From Bacillota bacterium (GTDB lineage: Bacteria > Bacillota > Clostridia > Christensenellales > SZUA-584), in assembly GCA_023428025.1 (NCBI GenBank), contig JAEYZN010000033.1, positions 1 to 64,000 of the forward strand: a stretch of DNA of 64,000 bases, given 5' to 3'. Of this stretch, positions 60,968 to 64,000 are shown in pieces (positions within the stretch are counted from its first letter, which is position 1; each line of letters starts with the position of its first letter). The position numbers and the translations under genes were made by a program. Under the pieces are notes generated by a model. It saw only the letters and a list, made by a program, of their open reading frames with translations. It had not been told where the DNA came from and searched no databases.

Positions 60968-61803
60968 TTATATCGCCTGCGTCCTCAGGTAAGCGACAAG
61001 CTGTTCGAAGGGCAGCGTGGGACTGAACAGATAACCCTGATAACAGCGGCAGCCAAGCCCCAAAAGCGCATTGCGCTGTTCTTCCGTCTCCACATACTCC
61101 GCGATAACCGAAAAACGCATGGATTGGCTTAGAAAAACGATGGATGAAATGATATCGCTGCAGTGGCTGTTGGTCATGATTTCGCGCACGAGTGAGCCGT
61201 CCAGCTTGATCGTATCAAAATTGTATTGCTTGAGATACATCAGCGAGCTGTGGCCCATGCCGAAGTCGTCCATTGAAATCTTTATGCCCATGGCCTTTAA
61301 GCCCTGAGCGCGTCAATGATCTCGTCGCTACCGGAAAGTGCCACCTGTTCCGTGATCTCGATACCCAGCATTTCCGGCGAAACACTGTATTTCTCAGTGA
61401 TAGTCCGAAACTGGTCTGACAGGTTCTTATTCGCCAACTGCACAGACGACACATTGACTGAGACGGAAACATGATTGAACGCAGGCATTGATGATGGGGC
61501 TGAAATGACAGAGGTTCTGGCGGGTACTGAGAACGGAGGCGTATGAATAGCTGATGCTCAGCGTCATGAAGAGGGACAGGATGCCGAATGTGCTGCTCCT
61601 TATAAGGTCGAACAGCAGCGTCCACTTTATACCGAACAAATTCTGCATCAGATTCTGATAGCCGGGTATGGGCAGACTGATAAACATCAAAACAAAGGAG
61701 CCGATGAGCACCAGCGGTATCATATGCGTTAGTCCGCGCCGAACCGAAACGGTACGATGAGATTTTCTATCCGCTGGCTGAGCTTCAAGAATCCCTCGAT
61801 CAT
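60968..61803 (-). pseudogene. PTS EIIC-like membrane domain fused to EAL domain, broken with internal deletion
   Basis: Starts MIEGFLKLSQRIENLIVPFR, shifts frame, then HMIPLVLIGSFVLMFISLPI and GIKWTLLFDLIRSSTFGILS, the beginning of a cellobiose/lactose EIIC domain. Most of EIIC and the front of the EAL domain are missing. The C-terminal EAL part follows in other frames: NHVSVSVNVSSVQLANKNLS, IEITEQVAL, KISMDDFGMGHSSLMYLKQY (DDFG) and AEYVETEEQRNALLGLGC. EIIC-EAL fusions are known in Clostridia as c-di-GMP phosphodiesterases. This one is dead. Confidence 0.78.
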
Positions 61804-61986
61804 TCTGTCAAATAACTTCAAAGTAAAAACCATCCCGGCATATTTGGCCAATCATACATTTATATCGTGGCAGCAGCCGATACCCTTTAGTTGCCAGTTT
61901 ATATTTAACGGAAAATTTGCAGAGAATATGAGTAACAAAAAGAACTGACAGGCATAATAATATTATTGATAAACAATAAAAAATAA

Positions 61987-62015
61987 TTGACATACGTTGA
62001 ATCTTGTGTTAGAAT
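61987..62015 (+). promoter_or_regulatory. Promoter of the 51-residue peptide gene
   Basis: TTGACA (61987-61992), 17 bases, TAGAAT (62010-62015). The spacer (with TTGAAT and a GTT next to the -10 box) is shared with a promoter at 63917-63945. Confidence 0.75.
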
Positions 62016-62047
62016 CTGCGCGTGATCAAAGTTTTTGGAGGCGTAAT

Positions 62048-62203
62048 ATGACGGACACCAGTTACCTTTTACAATATTTTATTGAACACAGCCCCAAAGA
62101 AAAGGAGCAGGATAAAGCCAAGAGCACACCCGCGCCCAAGCCGGCACCCGTCAAGAAAACAGACGGCAAACACTGTGCAGAAACGACAAGTATCATCCGC
62201 TAA
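62048..62203 (+). CDS. 51-residue hydrophilic protein, unknown
   Basis: MTDTSYLLQYFIEHSPKEKE followed by a Lys/Pro/Ala-rich stretch (KSTPAPKPAPVKK) and a C-terminal part with one Cys (HCAETTSIIR). GGAGG at 62037-62041 is 6 bases from ATG 62048 and a strong promoter lies 30-60 bases upstream. It has no signal peptide or membrane segment. Not recognised. Strong expression signals suggest a real small protein. Confidence 0.6.
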   Translation: MTDTSYLLQYFIEHSPKEKEQDKAKSTPAPKPAPVKKTDGKHCAETTSIIR

Positions 62204-62311
62204 GGTGGCCTAAGGGCCGTTTTACAGTCCGTCGATAGTAATAACAGCTTATGGTTGTTTTGTGCATTTTGCGTCAGTTTTTTAGTAGGTGTGAAACCTT
62301 AAAATTGGGGG

Positions 62312-62340
62312 TTGATATATTGACACACATCTGTTAAAAT
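62312..62340 (+). promoter_or_regulatory. Promoter of tRNA-Glu
   Basis: TTGATA (62312-62317), 17 bases, TAAAAT (62335-62340), 15 bases before the tRNA. Confidence 0.65.
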
Positions 62341-62355
62341 AAGCTTCGCGAATAA

Positions 62356-62430
62356 GCCTCCTTGGTCAAGCGGTCAAGACACCGCCCTCTCACGGCGGTA
62401 ACAGGGGTTCGATTCCCCTAGGAGGTACCA
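62356..62430 (+). tRNA. tRNA-Glu, anticodon CTC
   Basis: Acceptor GCCTCCT/AGGAGGT (G1-T72 wobble), D-arm with GGTCAAGCGGTCAAGAC, anticodon stem CCGCC/GGCGG around loop CTCTCAC (anticodon CTC, reading GAG), T-arm AGGGGTTCGATTCCCCT, discriminator A and encoded CCA at 62428-62430. Confidence 0.95.
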
Positions 62431-62432
62431 TG

Positions 62433-62484
62433 ATAGGTTGATAAACCTGATTTGCTAAAATGAAGGGTTATCGACCTATTTTTC
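62433..62484 (+). terminator. Terminator after tRNA-Glu
   Basis: ATAGGTTGATAAACC / GGGTTATCGACCTAT (nearly perfect 15-pair stem) followed by TTTTC. Confidence 0.8.
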
Positions 62485-62599
62485 TACTCCAAACGGCACA
62501 CTTCAACTATAGCTGGTAATATATTTGGCTTTCATTAACCATTTTTCCGTGAGCCTATCCAAGATGAATCGAACCCTTAACCAATACAGTGATTTTTGT

Positions 62600-62625
62600 A
62601 CACAGTTTATGGACTGTGTTTTTTA
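62600..62625 (+). terminator. Second terminator before the recombinase remnant
   Basis: ACACAG / CTGTGT hairpin with an 8-base loop and TTTTTT. Confidence 0.75.
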
Positions 62626-62657
62626 TATACCACCAATTATTTTAAGGAGAAAACAAC

Positions 62658-63457
62658 ATGAACACAACAAAAAGTGAACAGATCAAGCGGGGGCTGCATA
62701 AGAGTTTCCAGAATGGAGCCTCGAAGAAAGCTCAGACCGTATGCTACGGCTATACGCAAAACAGCGATGGTACATTGATCGTCCAGTCGGAACAGGCAAG
62801 CGTTGTTCGTGCCATATTTGATGGTTATCTGGGCTGGCTACAGCTTGGGCAGGATCGTTGCCAGGTTACAACAGCAGGGTGTTCCTTCTCCCACAGGAAA
62901 GCCCAAGTGGAACAGCCAGGCGATTGATAAGATGCTGAACAACGAAAAATATACCGGTAATGTTGTGCTTGGGAAAACCGTTACGCAGGATGGTATTCAG
63001 ATAAAAAATCGGGATACCAGTTCTTTGACCGGAATGCAGGACACTCATCCAGCCATCATATCTCAAGAGATATTCGAAGCAGTACAAGAAGAAAAGCAAG
63101 AAGGACACCTGGGGTTGCGAAATACAACAGCAGCAACATGTTAAGTGGCCTGCTGGTTTGCGGGGAATGCGGCAGCCCATACCACAGGCTTACCCGTTGT
63201 CACGGTGAATTGTATGGCGGTGCGCCAATCGGGTGGAACTTGGGAATAGGATCTGCAGATCCTCTCCGACGATTCCAGAATCAAAAGTATTTGAGCATAT
63301 TGCAGCAATTCTTGGTTGTTCAAACGAACAGGTCGTTCGCGGGATGATAGATAAAATTATGGTGAAAGCAGACAGCACACTTCATATCACATTTCGTCAA
63401 AAAGCACGTAATCCATTGCAGTCAGAGAGAGATAATAGGTTTTTTATTTTTAATTAG
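62658..63457 (+). pseudogene. Serine site-specific recombinase, C-terminal part only, frameshifted
   Basis: EQIKRGLHKSFQNGASKKAQ, CYGYTQNSDGTLIVQSEQAS and VVRAIFDGYL begin the recombinase domain; after shifts, YSLGRIVARLQQQGVPSPTG + KPKWNSQAIDKML, NEKYTGNVVLGK, then the zinc-ribbon start GLLVCGECGSPYHRLTR and a tail EHIAAILGCSNEQVVRGMID. The N-terminal resolvase catalytic domain is absent, yet AAGGAG and ATG 62658 look like a real start. It lies after tRNA-Glu, probably the residue of an integrated element. Confidence 0.82.
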
Positions 63458-63611
63458 CAAGTCCAAAGTTGAATTAATAATTAATTTATAGATTATTCAT
63501 ATATGAATATTTTTAATAAACCAATTTATATTAACACAACCATGATGGAACGAACCTATCTCTAATTCTCCAAGATATTTAGCATAACCTTATAGTTAGG
63601 GAGAGAATAAA

Positions 63612-63850
63612 ATGATGCAGATGGCTCAAAGATGCATCTGGTTATACTGCCAAGATGCTAAAGAAGTAGAGTGGGCTATTAAGCACTGCATATCCAGCCT
63701 GGATTACGTTGCAGGTGTCTCTTATAAAACAAGACAAGATAGTTCATCTGGAACAGGTGAATATTGTGCGATCGATATTTGAACGTTAATCTTGAGGGCT
63801 ATAGTCTTGGCCAATCGCGACCGAGCTGAAGCAACAAGGGGTACTCTAAC
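63612..63850 (+). pseudogene. Second serine recombinase remnant
   Basis: ATG 63612 with AGGGAGAG upstream starts a 56-codon frame (AQRCIWLYCQDAKEVEWAIK ... YVAGVSYK) that resembles the edge of a recombinase N-terminal domain. Other frames then read EQVNIVRSIFER and LEGYSLGQ-ATELKQQGVL, parallel to the first remnant. The segment is a deleted, frameshifted relative. Confidence 0.55.
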
Positions 63851-63916
63851 TACTCATTTTTTGTGCAAATCGAATCGGCAATTACAGAAAATAAAAATTA
63901 AATATGAAATAAAATA

Positions 63917-63945
63917 TTGACAAACATTGAATACAGAGTTAGAAT
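63917..63945 (+). promoter_or_regulatory. Promoter near the window end, similar to the one at 61987
   Basis: TTGACA (63917-63922), 17 bases, TAGAAT (63940-63945). 23 of 29 bases agree with the 61987 promoter, including TTGAAT inside the spacer. Confidence 0.7.
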
Positions 63946-63984
63946 TGCATTAAAATCAAGTGATAAAATAGGTTTCGAGTTAAA

Positions 63985-64000
63985 ATGTCAGATAAATTTT
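63985..64000 (+). CDS. Start of a gene cut by the window end
   Basis: ATG at 63985 reads MSDKF, 39 bases after the -10 box of the 63917 promoter. The ribosome site is weak. Too short to identify; compare with the MTDTS start of the 51-residue gene behind the sister promoter. Confidence 0.3.

Noticed and set aside
1..64000. CRISPR array or rRNA genes
   Set aside because: No regularly spaced identical repeats and no 16S/23S/5S signature sequences were found; the Pro/Thr repeats at 60-290 are coding.

Overview
The window is bacterial chromosome from an anaerobic, spore-forming member of the Clostridia (Bacillota) with fairly high GC content in its core genes. The evidence is a GerA-type spore germination operon, an electron-bifurcating [FeFe] hydrogenase operon with a Rex-type operator, a T-box leader, GGAGG-type ribosome sites, TTGACA/TATAAT promoters, and single-membrane features with no outer-membrane genes. 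I cannot name the genus from sequence alone.

Layout. 1-5900: a Pro/Thr-rich protein end, two TetR regulators (one next to a flavodoxin, one leading two paralogous tiny membrane proteins), an SDR enzyme, a phasin-like helical protein and an MFS exporter. 5930-9966: Tex, then an RNA-repair unit: frameshifted rtcB, a 58-residue basic partner gene missed by length filters, and a structured leader with a perfect promoter and an intrinsic terminator. 10000-16050: VOC proteins, a Mn2+ riboswitch plus mntP, a DUF815 ATPase, an SDR, two adjacent tRNA-editing deacylases and GNAT enzymes. 16350-21070: cell-envelope and transport genes, with a decayed FMN reductase. 21070-25420: a small AT-rich island (two ribbon-helix-helix proteins, a broken SLOG gene) between copies of the DUF1848 5' end, then DUF1848 and an acyltransferase. 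25600-32520: a GNAT-Rnk fusion, an Fe-S aldo/keto reductase, a broken LUD protein, an ABC exporter, an antitoxin-Fic pair and lrgAB. 32540-38030: a secernin-like peptidase, a kptA remnant, a methyltransferase, a phosphoesterase and tandem DUF6385 proteins. 38062-40608: an isoleucine-type T-box driving an XRE-cupin regulator and an AMP-forming acyl-CoA synthetase. 41240-48775: a phosphate-binding lipoprotein and gerA-gerC-gerB-small-gerB-gerB(broken). 48990-54200: a broken serine hydrolase, a glutaredoxin with an FTR-rubredoxin protein, a GerMN lipoprotein, DAHP synthase and a class II aldolase. 54254-60906: an orphan response regulator divergent from the hydrogenase operon. 60968-64000: a broken EIIC-EAL gene, a small peptide gene, tRNA-Glu and serine recombinase remnants.

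Functional themes are redox balance (hydrogenase with an extra GltD/NfnB-like module, Rex box, FTR-rubredoxin), RNA repair and tRNA quality control (rtcB, kptA remnant, two YbaK-family deacylases), and sporulation/germination. The most unusual regulatory unit is the Ile T-box placed on a fatty-acid activating enzyme. About a dozen genes are disrupted, mostly by single-base indels; some may be sequencing or assembly errors, but several carry stop substitutions or large deletions and look truly decayed.
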